From NCBI GenBank assembly GCA_018110785.1, contig JAGBHD010000007.1, positions 1 to 51,246 of the forward strand: a stretch of 51,246 nt of DNA. Reading direction: 5' to 3'. The stretch's first letter is position 1; each line of letters starts with the position of its first letter. Positions 1-7,951 of the stretch are shown here, piece after piece. The position numbers and the translations under genes are program-made. A model generated the notes under the pieces. That model ran no database searches. It was not told where the DNA came from and worked only from the letters and a program-made list of their open reading frames with translations. This DNA comes from Oscillospiraceae bacterium. GTDB lineage: Bacteria; Bacillota; Clostridia; Oscillospirales; JAGBHD01.

Positions 1-1
1 A

Positions 2-841
2 GATGTAAAGTTTTCAAAAGGTCAAAAAAGAATCGCAGAATATATAGAGAAAAACTATGATAAGGCTGCTTTTATGACAGCGGCAAAGCTGGGTGCTTCG
101 GTAGGAGTCAGCGAATCTACAGTTGTGCGTTTTGCAACCTCTCTGGGTTATAGCGGTTATCCCGATTTCCAAAAAGCATTATCCGAACTTATCAAAACAG
201 AGCTAACCTCTGTTCAGAAAGTTGAAATAACCTCTGAAAAAATTGGCGGAGATGTGCTTGGCGGAATCTTCAGCCACGATATAGAAATGATAAGAAGAAC
301 AATAGAGGGAATAGATAAAAAGGCATTTGATGCCGCAGTCGAGAAGATATATAAAGCTCGCAAGATTTATATAATCGGAGTTCGCAGCGCCTATTCTTTG
401 GCAAATTTTATTCATTTTTATTTCAGACTTTTTTTCAGTGATGTATGCTTAGTTGACACAACGAGTACCGAAGAGGTTTTCGAAACCATTATGGATATCG
501 GGAAAGATGATGTTCTGATCGCAATAAGCTTCCCCCGCTATTCCAGCCGTACCGTTAAAGCGGCAAAGTTTGCCCATTTCGAAAACGCTTCGGTTATCGC
601 GATAACCGATTCTGTATTTTCCCCTTTGGCAAAGTATGCCGATTCGCTTTTGGTAGCAAACAGTACGGCGGCATCGTTTGTTGATTCATTGGTAGCGCCT
701 ATGAGCCTTTGTAATGCCCTTATATCGGCTGTCGGTCTTCGCAAAAAAAATGAGGTAAGTAAGACATTTGAAAAATTAGAAAAGATTTGGGATGAATACG
801 GAGTTTATGAAAAAGGCGGAACACGCGATGATGCCGAATAA
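2..841 (+). CDS. MurR/RpiR-family transcriptional regulator (5' end cut by the window)
   Basis: A DNA-binding regulator with an N-terminal RpiR-type helix-turn-helix and a C-terminal SIS (sugar isomerase) domain, which in this family senses a phosphosugar. The open frame runs back from the first ATG at 74 to base 2 without a stop. The upstream residues (KGQKRIAEYIEKNYDKAAF) match the normal start of the HTH_6 domain, so the gene begins before the window and the ATG at 74 is internal. The HTH core reads VGVSESTVVRFATSLGYSGY. The SIS part (about 90-230 from that ATG) contains the phosphosugar-site-like IGVRSAYSLA and ISFPRYSSRTVKAAK. It overlaps the next gene by a few codons, so they are probably co-transcribed. 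The controlled sugar pathway cannot be read from this window. Confidence 0.9.
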   Translation, partial: DVKFSKGQKRIAEYIEKNYDKAAFMTAAKLGASVGVSESTVVRFATSLGYSGYPDFQKALSELIKTELTSVQKVEITSEKIGGDVLGGIFSHDIEMIRRTIEGIDKKAFDAAVEKIYKARKIYIIGVRSAYSLANFIHFYFRLFFSDVCLVDTTSTEEVFETIMDIGKDDVLIAISFPRYSSRTVKAAKFAHFENASVIAITDSVFSPLAKYADSLLVANSTAASFVDSLVAPMSLCNALISAVGLRKKNEVSKTFEKLEKIWDEYGVYEKGGTRDDAE

Positions 842-2060
842 AATAACAACCGATGTTGCCGTTATTGGTGGTGGTGCGGCAGGACTTATCGCGGCGGCAG
901 AATCCGCCAAAAGAGGTCGGCGTACCCTTTTGATAGAGAAAAACCAAAGAACGGGCAGAAAACTTTTGATAACGGGCAAGGGCAGATGCAATGTAACCAA
1001 TAATTGCTCAGCCGAGGAGCTTATGCGCTCTGTTCCCGTAAACGGAAAGTTTCTTTACAGCGCTTTTTCGCTCTTTTCCTCTGAGGATACGATAAATCTT
1101 TTTGAGTCGTTAGGAGTTCCTTTAAAGACCGAGCGTGGAGGAAGGGTTTTTCCTTTAAGCGATAAGGCTATGGATATAGCCGATGCCCTTTTAAATAACG
1201 CTAAAAAAAGCGGAGTGAAATTTTTGTTTTCTCCCGCAAAAGATATAGAGAAGAAAGAGAATTCGTTTTGTATTACGACCGATGAAGCAGAGATATCGGC
1301 TCAATCGGTAATAATCGCAACGGGCGGAAAATCCTATCCGCTGACAGGCTCTACGGGCGATGGATATATCTTTGCCGAAAAATTCTCGCATACTATAGTT
1401 TCTCCCCGAGCGGCGCTTATTCCTCTTATAACAAAAGAAAAAGATGCCGCTGAGATGCAAGGGCTTTCTTTAAAAAATGTATCCTTAAAGCTTGTAAGAG
1501 AGGATAAGAAAAAACCTGTTTATGAAGATATCGGCGAAATGCTCTTTACCCATTTCGGTATTTCAGGCCCGCTGGTTTTAACCGCGAGCTGCTATATAGA
1601 AGACGGAGCGAAATATAAGGTATCTATAGATTTAAAACCGGGGCTTAGTATAGAAAAGCTCGATGCAAGACTTCTTCGCGATTTCTCGGAAAATTCAAAC
1701 AAATCGCTTCGCAATATTCTGCCGCTTTTGCTTCCATCTAAAATGATACCCGTAATTCTGAAAAGGGCTTGTCTTTCGGGCGAAATACGAGCAAACAGCA
1801 TATCTTCGGAAGAAAGAAAAAAACTAATAGAGGTTATTAAAAATTTAACCTTTGAAATAGAGGACAGCCGCCCTATAGAAGAAGCAATAATAACCCGCGG
1901 CGGTATATCTGTTCGCGAGATAGATCCTAAAACGATGCAGTCAAAAATAACAGAGGGACTTTTCTTCGCGGGCGAGGTTATAGATGTTAACGCTTTTACA
2001 GGCGGCTATAATCTGCAAATAGCATTCAGTACCGGATTTAAAGCCGGACAAAACGCATAG
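828..2060 (+). CDS. BaiN/HI0933-type FAD-dependent oxidoreductase
   Basis: A cytoplasmic flavoprotein of the HI0933/BaiN family, often labelled 'aminoacetone oxidase family FAD-binding enzyme'; the natural substrate is generally unknown. The N-terminus has the dinucleotide-binding motif VIGGGAAGLIAAAESAKRG, followed by the family signature GRKLLITGKGRCNVTN. The C-terminus has the FAD-contact segment ITRGGISVREIDPKTMQSK and GLFFAGEVIDVNAFTGGYN. The length of about 410 residues is normal. An upstream in-frame ATG at 792 would overlap the regulator by 50 bases. I prefer ATG 828 (or 831), because AAGGCGGA at 812-819 sits at good spacing and the Rossmann motif then begins near residue 10. It precedes cmk with 14 bases between stop and start. 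Confidence 0.9.
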   Translation: MMPNKITTDVAVIGGGAAGLIAAAESAKRGRRTLLIEKNQRTGRKLLITGKGRCNVTNNCSAEELMRSVPVNGKFLYSAFSLFSSEDTINLFESLGVPLKTERGGRVFPLSDKAMDIADALLNNAKKSGVKFLFSPAKDIEKKENSFCITTDEAEISAQSVIIATGGKSYPLTGSTGDGYIFAEKFSHTIVSPRAALIPLITKEKDAAEMQGLSLKNVSLKLVREDKKKPVYEDIGEMLFTHFGISGPLVLTASCYIEDGAKYKVSIDLKPGLSIEKLDARLLRDFSENSNKSLRNILPLLLPSKMIPVILKRACLSGEIRANSISSEERKKLIEVIKNLTFEIEDSRPIEEAIITRGGISVREIDPKTMQSKITEGLFFAGEVIDVNAFTGGYNLQIAFSTGFKAGQNA

Positions 2061-2074
2061 TAAGGAGAATGAAT

Positions 2075-2734
2075 ATGATAGCAGTAGCAATCGACGGACC
2101 TGCAGGAGCAGGCAAAAGCAGTATAGCAAGAGCAGTTGCTAAGAAAAAAGGATATATCTATGTTGATACGGGCGCGCTTTATCGTACAATAGGGCTTTAT
2201 TGTATAAGAAAGGGTATTTCTTATAATGATGCCGAAAGCGTACTTTCGGAAATAAAAGTAGAGCTAAAATATGAAAACGGCGAGCAGGCTATGTATCTTT
2301 TAGGAGAAAACGTAACCTCTCTTATAAGAACAGAAGAGGTTTCTATGGCAGCATCAGCCGTTTCTGCAGTTCCTGCTGTTCGCGCCTTTTTATTGGAAAC
2401 CCAAAGAGATTTAGCAAGAAAAAATAATGTTATAATGGACGGCAGAGATATCGCAACGGTAGTTCTCCCCGATGCTAAGGTTAAAATCTTCTTAACGGCT
2501 TCCCCCGAATGCCGAGCAAAAAGAAGAGTAACGCAGTTGGCAGAGAAAGGAATTATAGAAGACTATAATAAGGTCTTGGAAGAGGTAAACACTCGCGACT
2601 ATAATGATTCCCATAGAGCTGTAGCACCTCTAAAGCCATCGGAAGAAAGCGTTGTAATTGATACAACCGAAGATAGCTTCGAGGATTCTGTAGAGAAGAT
2701 TTTGGCGGTTATAGAAGAGAAGACAGGAGAGTAA
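2075..2734 (+). CDS. cmk: Cytidylate kinase
   Basis: Phosphorylates CMP and dCMP to the diphosphates with ATP in pyrimidine salvage. The P-loop is DGPAGAGKSS at the N-terminus. It is followed by the CMP-kinase segment YVDTGALYR and, near residue 125, MDGRDIATVV and the LID-type ECRAKRR. The length of about 219 residues is typical. Two ATGs are available: 2069 lies only 1 base after AAGGAG (2062-2067), whereas 2075 has 7-base spacing, so 2075 is chosen. It starts the conserved clostridial cluster cmk-plsC-ispH/S1; plsC follows after 3 bases. Confidence 0.96.
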   Translation: MIAVAIDGPAGAGKSSIARAVAKKKGYIYVDTGALYRTIGLYCIRKGISYNDAESVLSEIKVELKYENGEQAMYLLGENVTSLIRTEEVSMAASAVSAVPAVRAFLLETQRDLARKNNVIMDGRDIATVVLPDAKVKIFLTASPECRAKRRVTQLAEKGIIEDYNKVLEEVNTRDYNDSHRAVAPLKPSEESVVIDTTEDSFEDSVEKILAVIEEKTGE

Positions 2735-2737
2735 AGA

Positions 2738-3334
2738 ATGTTCTATAAGATAGCGAGAGCGATAGTTCTTTTTCTTATTCGCTTATGGTTTAGAATAGAG
2801 GTCCGCGGCAGAGAAAATCTCCCGAAAGAGGGCGGATATATTGTAATTGCCAATCATCAGCGATTAATTGATCCTATTATCGTAACAGAAGCGGTTATAG
2901 TTAAGCTTTCTATAATGGCAAAAAAAGAGCTTTTTAAATATAAATTTCTCGGAGCCGCTTTTTCTTCTCTCGGTGCCTTTCCTGTTGACAGAGGCAAGGG
3001 AGATATGTCGGCTATAGAGACGGCGGAGAATAATCTTAAAAATAAAGAGGTGCTTTTAATTTTCCCCGAGGGAACCCGATCTAAAACGGGAGAGCTTCTC
3101 CGCTTTAAAAACGGAGGAGCGCTGGTGGCTCTGGAAACGGGAGCCGATGTCTTGCCGGTAGTTATAGATTATAAAAACGGCGCAAGAATATTCGGAAAAA
3201 TAGTAGTTTCCATTCTTCCTGTTATAAAAAACGAAGAGCTTGGAAACGGCGAAAAATCTATGCACGCTATGAAAAATGCAACAAGACTGATGCAAAGCAA
3301 AGTGTCTGATGAGTTGGAGGAACTTCGTAAATGA
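2738..3334 (+). CDS. plsC: 1-acyl-sn-glycerol-3-phosphate acyltransferase
   Basis: Transfers an acyl chain to lysophosphatidate to make phosphatidate at the membrane (phospholipid synthesis). The catalytic HX4D motif is seen as NHQRLIDP near residue 39. The second acyltransferase block contains FPEGTRSKTG near residue 110. A hydrophobic N-terminus (about residues 5-18) would bring it to the membrane. Length is 198 residues, normal for the short PlsC type. AGGAGAG lies just upstream. The last codons overlap the ispH start by 4 bases (ATGA), indicating translational coupling within the cmk-plsC-ispH/S1 operon. Confidence 0.95.
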   Translation: MFYKIARAIVLFLIRLWFRIEVRGRENLPKEGGYIVIANHQRLIDPIIVTEAVIVKLSIMAKKELFKYKFLGAAFSSLGAFPVDRGKGDMSAIETAENNLKNKEVLLIFPEGTRSKTGELLRFKNGGALVALETGADVLPVVIDYKNGARIFGKIVVSILPVIKNEELGNGEKSMHAMKNATRLMQSKVSDELEELRK

Positions 3335-5268
3335 TAAAAACGGCGAAAAGCGCAGGCTTTTGCTTCGGGGTTGACCGAAGCGTAAAATTAGTTTATGCGC
3401 TTTTGGAAAAGGGAGAAAAAATAGCAACGGTAGGCCCTATAATACATAACCCCTTTGTGGTTGAGGATTTAAAAGAAAAGGGCGTTATAACCGAGGAAAA
3501 TATCGCCGATATTCCCAAAGGATATACCGCCGTTATCCGTTCGCATGGAGTTCCTTTGTCGGTTTATAATGAGCTTAGTGAAAAAGATGTCAATTTCAGA
3601 GATGCAACCTGTCCGTTTGTTTCTAAAATACATGCGATAGTAAGAGAAGAGTATCAATCGGGGAAGAAGATTTTAATAGCGGGAAATAAAAACCATCCCG
3701 AAATAATCGGTATAAATGGGTTTTGTGAAAACAGAGCGATTGTATTTAAAAACGAAGAAGAGCTTATAAAGCTTAGTCAAAACGGAGAAATAAATGGTGA
3801 AAATGACTATGTTTTGGTCGCTCAAACGACCTTTAATAAGAATGAATGGCAAAAATGTATAAAATTTCTCAAAAAACTCTATACAAATATTCGATTTTTT
3901 GATACAATATGTAATGCAACGGCTGAACGACAGCTCGAAGCGGAAAAAATTGCCGCAGAAAGCGATATAATGTTCGTTATCGGCGGGCGCAACAGCTCTA
4001 ATACAAACCGATTGAGAGAGGTTTGCGAAAAATATTGCAAAACAGTTTTAATTCAGTCGGCTTCGGAGTTGGAAAAGCAGGATTTAATCGGAAAATTTCG
4101 CATTGGCATAACCGCCGGAGCTTCCACCCCTGCTTACATAATTGAGGAGGTACAAAACAAAATGAGCGAATTATTAGAAAATGAAGAGTTTTCCTTTGAG
4201 GAAGCATTGGAGCAATCGTTCAAGAAAATTTATAGAGGAGCAAAGGTTAAGGGTGTAGTTGCATTTGTAGCGCAGAATGAGATCGGTGTTGATATCGGCT
4301 CTAAATATGCAGGCTATGTTCCGTTCAGCGAGTATTCCGATGATCCGGAAGCTAACCCTAACGATTTAAAGCGCGGAGATGAACTTGATTTAGTTGTTGT
4401 TTCCGTAAGCGATCAGGAAGGCAGAGCAATGCTTTCCAAAAAGCGTTTTGATAAAACAGATAGCTTTAATAAAATTGAAGCTGCATATAATGATGGCGCT
4501 CTCTTAGAGGGAACTATTACAGATGTTGTAAACGGCGGTGTAATCGCATTTACAATGGGCTCCAGAGTATTTATCCCCGCATCTCAGACAGGGGTTAAAA
4601 AGGGCGACGATATGAGTGTTTTAAAGGGCAAGAAGGTAACCTTTAAGCTTATCGACTTAAACGCTCAGAGACATCGTGCAGTAGGCTCTATAACAGCTCC
4701 CGAAAGAGAGAAGAGAAAGGCTGAAGCTGAGAAGTTCTGGAATGAAGCTAAAGTCGGCGATACATATACCGCTAAAATTAAATCCTTAACTTCCTTTGGC
4801 GCATTCGCTGATCTCGGCGGAGTTGACGGCCTTATCCATTTAACAGAGCTTTCTTGGAAGAGAATTAAGAATCCTTCCGAGGTTGTTTCTGTAGGCGATG
4901 AGGTAGAAGTATATATTAAAGAGCTCGATGCAGAGAAGAAGAGAATTTCTTTAGGCTATAAAAAAGCAGAGGATAATCCTTGGGAAAAGATCAAGGCTGT
5001 AAACGTTGGTGATGTAGTTAAGGTTAAAATCGTATCTTCAACCAAATTCGGTCTTTTCGCAAATGTTATTGATGGCATTGATGGTCTTATCCATATAACA
5101 GAGCTTTCTTGGGACAGAGTTGAGAATCCTACCGATATTATCAAGGTAGGAGAGGAAACTGATGCAAAGATTATCGCGATTGACTACGAGAATAAAAAGG
5201 TTAGCCTTTCGGTTAAGCAGTTAACCGAGAAGCCTGCCGCTTCCGTAGAAGAAGCTTCGGCTGAATAA
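3331..5268 (+). CDS. ispH: IspH-S1 fusion: HMBPP reductase joined to four S1 RNA-binding domains
   Basis: The N-terminal part (about residues 1-275) is 4-hydroxy-3-methylbut-2-enyl diphosphate reductase, the last enzyme of the MEP isoprenoid pathway. Its three Fe-S ligands are visible as Cys11 (AGFCFGVDR), Cys94 (DATCPFVSK) and Cys194 (DTICNATAERQ). The remainder (about 300-630) holds four S1 domains at roughly 302-371, 389-456, 474-543 and 559-628. The last two have the clearest S1 signatures, such as SFGAFADLGGVDGLIHLTEL. It ends with a short acidic, Ala-rich tail. This fusion is known in Clostridia and is commonly annotated as bifunctional IspH/30S ribosomal protein S1. A strong Shine-Dalgarno-like sequence and in-frame ATG lie at the domain junction, so the S1 part may also be made alone. 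Confidence 0.96.
   Translation: MIKTAKSAGFCFGVDRSVKLVYALLEKGEKIATVGPIIHNPFVVEDLKEKGVITEENIADIPKGYTAVIRSHGVPLSVYNELSEKDVNFRDATCPFVSKIHAIVREEYQSGKKILIAGNKNHPEIIGINGFCENRAIVFKNEEELIKLSQNGEINGENDYVLVAQTTFNKNEWQKCIKFLKKLYTNIRFFDTICNATAERQLEAEKIAAESDIMFVIGGRNSSNTNRLREVCEKYCKTVLIQSASELEKQDLIGKFRIGITAGASTPAYIIEEVQNKMSELLENEEFSFEEALEQSFKKIYRGAKVKGVVAFVAQNEIGVDIGSKYAGYVPFSEYSDDPEANPNDLKRGDELDLVVVSVSDQEGRAMLSKKRFDKTDSFNKIEAAYNDGALLEGTITDVVNGGVIAFTMGSRVFIPASQTGVKKGDDMSVLKGKKVTFKLIDLNAQRHRAVGSITAPEREKRKAEAEKFWNEAKVGDTYTAKIKSLTSFGAFADLGGVDGLIHLTELSWKRIKNPSEVVSVGDEVEVYIKELDAEKKRISLGYKKAEDNPWEKIKAVNVGDVVKVKIVSSTKFGLFANVIDGIDGLIHITELSWDRVENPTDIIKVGEETDAKIIAIDYENKKVSLSVKQLTEKPAASVEEASAE
4144..4164 (+). promoter_or_regulatory. 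Candidate internal ribosome binding site and start at the IspH/S1 junction
   Basis: GAGGAGGT at 4144-4151 is followed 10 bases later by an in-frame ATG at 4162 (Met278). Translation from here would give a 368-residue protein containing only the four S1 domains. The same bases encode the Glu-Glu-Val of the IspH C-terminal helix, so the match could be coincidental. The position exactly at the domain boundary is what makes it plausible. Confidence 0.4.
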
Positions 5269-5293
5269 TTTTTGCGGTTTCGGGAAAAACAAT

Positions 5294-5332
5294 CGGCACC
5301 GTAAGCATATTTGCCCTCGGTGCCGTTTTATC
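5294..5332 (+). terminator. Rho-independent terminator after the ispH-S1 gene
   Basis: CGGCACCG (5294-5301) pairs with CGGTGCCG (5318-5325) and is followed by TTTTATCT. The loop itself has a small GCA/TGC pairing. It closes the cmk-plsC-ispH/S1 transcription unit before the PRPP synthase gene. Confidence 0.8.
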
Positions 5333-5365
5333 TAAAAACAAGGGTTAAAAAGGAGAAAAGGTAAG

Positions 5366-6508
5366 ATGGATGTTAAAACAATTTTCAGCACAGATGATCA
5401 TGTAGCCCCTCTGGGACTGTTATTAACAGAGGGAGTAAAAGAACTTGGAGGATTGGTTGACAAGCATCTTGTCCGCTGGGCAAACGAGGGCGGACTTAAT
5501 AAAGAAACCTTTGTTATAGAAAGCCATTGTCCCCGTTTTTCTTCGGGAGATGCAAAAGGTATGATAAAATCTACCGTTCGCGGTGATGATATTTATATAT
5601 TTGTTGATGTAGGAAACTATAGCTGCAAATATAATATGCATGGCAACGAAAACTGCATGTCCCCCGATGACCATTATGCGGATTTGAAGCGCCTTATTCA
5701 GGCAGTAAGCGGAAAGGCAAACAGAATAAATGTTATTATGCCGATGCTCTATGGCGCCCGTCAGCATAGAAGAACATACCGCGAATCGTTAGACTGTGCT
5801 TTCGCTTTGCAGGAGTTAAGTTCTATGGGGGTTATAAACCTCGTAACCTTTGATGCGCATGACCCCAGAGTTCAGAATGCAGTTCCCCTTATGGGCTTTG
5901 ATAATATTATGCCTACATATCAGGTCTTAAAGGCGCTTTTCAAAAATGTTCCCGACCTTGTAACGGATAAAGAGCATTTTATGATAATAAGCCCCGATGA
6001 AGGCGCTATGGGCAGAAATATGTATTATGCTTCTGTATTAGGCGTTGACCTCGGTATGTTCTATAAACGTCGCGACTATTCTAAGATAGTAAACGGAAGA
6101 AATCCGATTGTAGCCCATGAGTATTTGGGAACATCTGTTGAGGGCAAGGATGTATTCATTGCCGACGATATGATTTCTTCGGGCGAATCCATGCTTGATA
6201 TCGCATATGAATTAAAAAAGCAGAATGTAAACAGAGTTTTCTGCTATGCTACATATGGTATCTTTACAAATGGATATGAAGCTTTTGATAAGGCTTATGC
6301 AGAGGGCGCAATAGGCGGTGTTTTAAGCACAAACTTGAGCTATCTTGATCCCGAGCTTAAAAAGAAGCCTTGGTTTATCGAGGTTGATGTTTCCAAATAT
6401 GTAGCTTATTATATTGCGGCTCTCAATCATAATGTTTCGGTAAGTAATATTATCGACCCCCATGCAAAAATTAAAGCTCTTTTGGAAAAAAGAAATAATT
6501 CTAAATAG
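5366..6508 (+). CDS. prs: Ribose-phosphate pyrophosphokinase (long form)
   Basis: Makes 5-phosphoribosyl diphosphate from ribose 5-phosphate and ATP for nucleotide, His and Trp synthesis in the cytoplasm. The C-terminal phosphoribosyl-binding loop reads VFIADDMISSGESMLDIA, and the catalytic-loop region has FYKRRDYSKIVNGRN. An aspartate-rich segment, MIISPDEGAMGRN, precedes it. At 380 residues it is longer than the usual prokaryotic enzyme of about 315, but long PRPP synthases of this kind are common in Clostridia. The start follows AAAAAGGAGAAAAGG. It stands alone after the ispH-S1 terminator and before the left inverted repeat of the fic region. Confidence 0.88.
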   Translation: MDVKTIFSTDDHVAPLGLLLTEGVKELGGLVDKHLVRWANEGGLNKETFVIESHCPRFSSGDAKGMIKSTVRGDDIYIFVDVGNYSCKYNMHGNENCMSPDDHYADLKRLIQAVSGKANRINVIMPMLYGARQHRRTYRESLDCAFALQELSSMGVINLVTFDAHDPRVQNAVPLMGFDNIMPTYQVLKALFKNVPDLVTDKEHFMIISPDEGAMGRNMYYASVLGVDLGMFYKRRDYSKIVNGRNPIVAHEYLGTSVEGKDVFIADDMISSGESMLDIAYELKKQNVNRVFCYATYGIFTNGYEAFDKAYAEGAIGGVLSTNLSYLDPELKKKPWFIEVDVSKYVAYYIAALNHNVSVSNIIDPHAKIKALLEKRNNSK

Positions 6509-6517
6509 TTAAAAAAC

Positions 6518-6550
6518 GACTTTAAAGGCAACTTCTCATAAGGATTATTT
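6518..6550. repeat. Left arm of the inverted repeat flanking the fic region
   Basis: ACTTCTCATAAGGATT at 6531-6546 is the exact reverse complement of 7963-7978, about 1.43 kb away. The match continues inward with one mismatch to 6550. An outer GACTTTA block (6518-6524) is also shared with the right arm, at a spacing that differs by 2 bases. The arm can itself fold, because CATAAGGAT is nearly complementary to ATCCTATG at about 6555-6562. It begins 9 bases after the prs stop codon. Confidence 0.7.
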
Positions 6551-6583
6551 GAATATCCTATGAAATAAGCCAATTAACGAGTG

Positions 6584-6628
6584 CAAACAGAAACCGATCA
6601 GTATTTTGCTGATCGGTTTTGTTTGTAT
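6584..6628 (+). terminator. Terminator-like hairpin upstream of fic
   Basis: AAACCGATCAG (6591-6601) pairs with CTGATCGGTTT (6609-6619). The stem is extended by an outer CAAAC/GTTTG pairing (6584-6588 with 6621-6625) and contains a T-rich 3' side. It would end transcripts coming from prs and insulate the fic promoter. Confidence 0.75.
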
Positions 6629-6676
6629 AAAACTGCCGTTATCGGCAAAAATATAAATAAATATTATTTTGTTTAA

Positions 6677-6705
6677 TTGACATTTTGCCGATATTGTAGT
6701 ATACT
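6677..6705 (+). promoter_or_regulatory. Consensus sigma-A promoter for fic
   Basis: TTGACA at 6677-6682 and TATACT at 6700-6705 are separated by 17 bases. GGAGGT at 6721-6726 then precedes the fic start. This near-perfect promoter lies inside the inverted-repeat boundaries, so the cassette carries its own expression signal. Confidence 0.8.
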
Positions 6706-6732
6706 AATAACAGCAAATTTGGAGGTCTGTAT

Positions 6733-7629
6733 ATGAAATATCTATCCGTTAAAGAGGTTGCTTTACTTTGGAATACATCCGAGCGTAGTGTTCGTAATTA
6801 TTGTGCCGCAGGTCGTGTCCCCGGCGCTTTTCTTACAGGCAAGACTTGGAACATTCCCGAAAATGCAGAAAAACCTGAAAGAAGTAATAAAAGCAAACCT
6901 GCACCGCAGACTTTGCTTGATATTCTAAAAGAGGAAAAGCGCAGTCAGACCCACGGCGGAATTTATCATAAAATACAGATTGAACTGACCTATAACTCCA
7001 ATCACATCGAAGGCAGTCGCCTCACCCACGATCAGACGCGCTATATCTTTGAAACCAACACTATCGGCATAACTGATGAGGGCGTGCGTGTTGACGATAT
7101 TATCGAAACTGCTACCCACTTCCGTTGCATCGATGAAATTATCGAGAGTGCAAAATCGCAGCTTAGCGAAAAGTTTATTAAACATTTGCATTTCATCCTC
7201 AAGACCGGTACAAGCGATGCTAAAAAAGATTGGTTTGCGGTCGGTGATTATAAAAAGCTACCTAACGAGGTCGGCGGTATGGAAACAGCTCTCCCCGAAG
7301 ATGTATCTCGTGATATGAAAAAACTCCTCAGCAGTTATAACAGTAAAGAGAATGTAACGCTCGAAGATATTATTGAGTTCCACGTGCAGTTTGAGCGCAT
7401 CCACCCGTTCCAAGATGGTAACGGTCGTGTCGGCAGATTGATTATGTTTAAAGAATGCTTAAAACACGGTATTGTACCATTTATCATCGAAGATAAAATT
7501 AAAATGTTCTATTACCGCGGATTGAAAGAATGGGATCAGGAAAAAGGATACCTTACCGACACCTGCCTCTCCGCACAGGATGCATTCAAAAATTATTTAG
7601 ATTATTTTAGAATACCATATACAGATTAA
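6733..7629 (+). CDS. Fic/Fido-domain protein with N-terminal DNA-binding helix-turn-helix
   Basis: Fic proteins usually transfer AMP (or another nucleotide moiety) from NTP to a protein side chain. The core motif HPFQDGNGRVGR is intact with catalytic His224. An N-terminal inhibitory motif of the (S/T)xxxE(G/N) type is present as SNHIEG (Ser89 to Glu93), so activity is probably autoinhibited in the class II manner. Residues 1-50 form an excisionase/MerR-like helix-turn-helix (YLSVKEVALLWNTSERSVRNYC). A short Lys/Pro-rich linker follows. Base use is richer in C-ending codons (ATC, CAC, CGC) than the neighbours, consistent with transfer. It is flanked by inverted repeats and followed by a truncated membrane ORF. 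No antitoxin-like partner is visible, and the target is unknown. Confidence 0.92.
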   Translation: MKYLSVKEVALLWNTSERSVRNYCAAGRVPGAFLTGKTWNIPENAEKPERSNKSKPAPQTLLDILKEEKRSQTHGGIYHKIQIELTYNSNHIEGSRLTHDQTRYIFETNTIGITDEGVRVDDIIETATHFRCIDEIIESAKSQLSEKFIKHLHFILKTGTSDAKKDWFAVGDYKKLPNEVGGMETALPEDVSRDMKKLLSSYNSKENVTLEDIIEFHVQFERIHPFQDGNGRVGRLIMFKECLKHGIVPFIIEDKIKMFYYRGLKEWDQEKGYLTDTCLSAQDAFKNYLDYFRIPYTD

Positions 7630-7653
7630 ATTTTTATTCCTAAAAGAAGAAAA

Positions 7654-7818
7654 ATGGACGTTGTTTTAGCTATAATTGCAGGATTGGTTTCGATATGTGT
7701 TGCAATTTTTGGTGCTGTTTTTGTAAATATAAATAATACGAAAATGCAGACAAGGAAACTAAAACAAGAACACTATGTTAAATATATAGAATCAGTTCAT
7801 AAATACTTAATCTATTAA
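7654..7818 (+). CDS. Small membrane ORF, probably the broken start of a larger gene
   Basis: A 54-residue frame starts with MDVVLAIIAGLVSICVAIFG (one strong transmembrane helix, residues 3-26) and continues into a charged stretch KMQTRKLKQEHYVKYIE before stopping at HKYLIY. A single N-terminal helix followed by an abruptly ended basic helix looks like the N-terminal fragment of a longer phage- or plasmid-type membrane protein. Another frame downstream reads INNYIQGISSEELE, which may be the shifted continuation. Upstream is only a weak AAAAGAAG. It lies 24 bases after fic, inside the inverted repeats. I do not recognise a function and consider it a likely pseudogene fragment. Confidence 0.45.
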   Translation: MDVVLAIIAGLVSICVAIFGAVFVNINNTKMQTRKLKQEHYVKYIESVHKYLIY

Positions 7819-7907
7819 AAATAAATAATTATATCCAAGGTATATCAAGCGAGGAACTAGAGTAGTATTCCTGAAGCACCGATAGAAAAAGCAAGTTAAA
7901 AACAGAA

Positions 7908-7935
7908 AGGACGGACAGCCAAAACTGTCCGTCCT
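7908..7935. repeat. Perfect 11-bp hairpin
   Basis: AGGACGGACAG (7908-7918) pairs with CTGTCCGTCCT (7925-7935) around a 6-base loop. On the plus strand no T-run follows. Read on the minus strand it is followed by TTCTGTTTTTAAC, so it could terminate leftward transcripts or be part of the cassette end. Confidence 0.6.
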
Positions 7936-7951
7936 GACCTGAGCCACCGCC

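Noticed and set aside
74-841. RpiR gene starting at ATG 74
   Set aside because: The frame is open to base 2 and encodes the conserved first helices of the domain, so the ATG is internal and the gene is cut by the window edge.
5366-6508. Adenine or orotate phosphoribosyltransferase
   Set aside because: The PRPP loop is in the PRPP-synthase context (VFIADDMISSGESM with the KRRDYSK loop) and the protein has two domains, so PRPP synthase fits better.
7908-7935. Rho-independent terminator for fic
   Set aside because: The stem is strong but no T-run follows on the plus strand; listed as a hairpin only.
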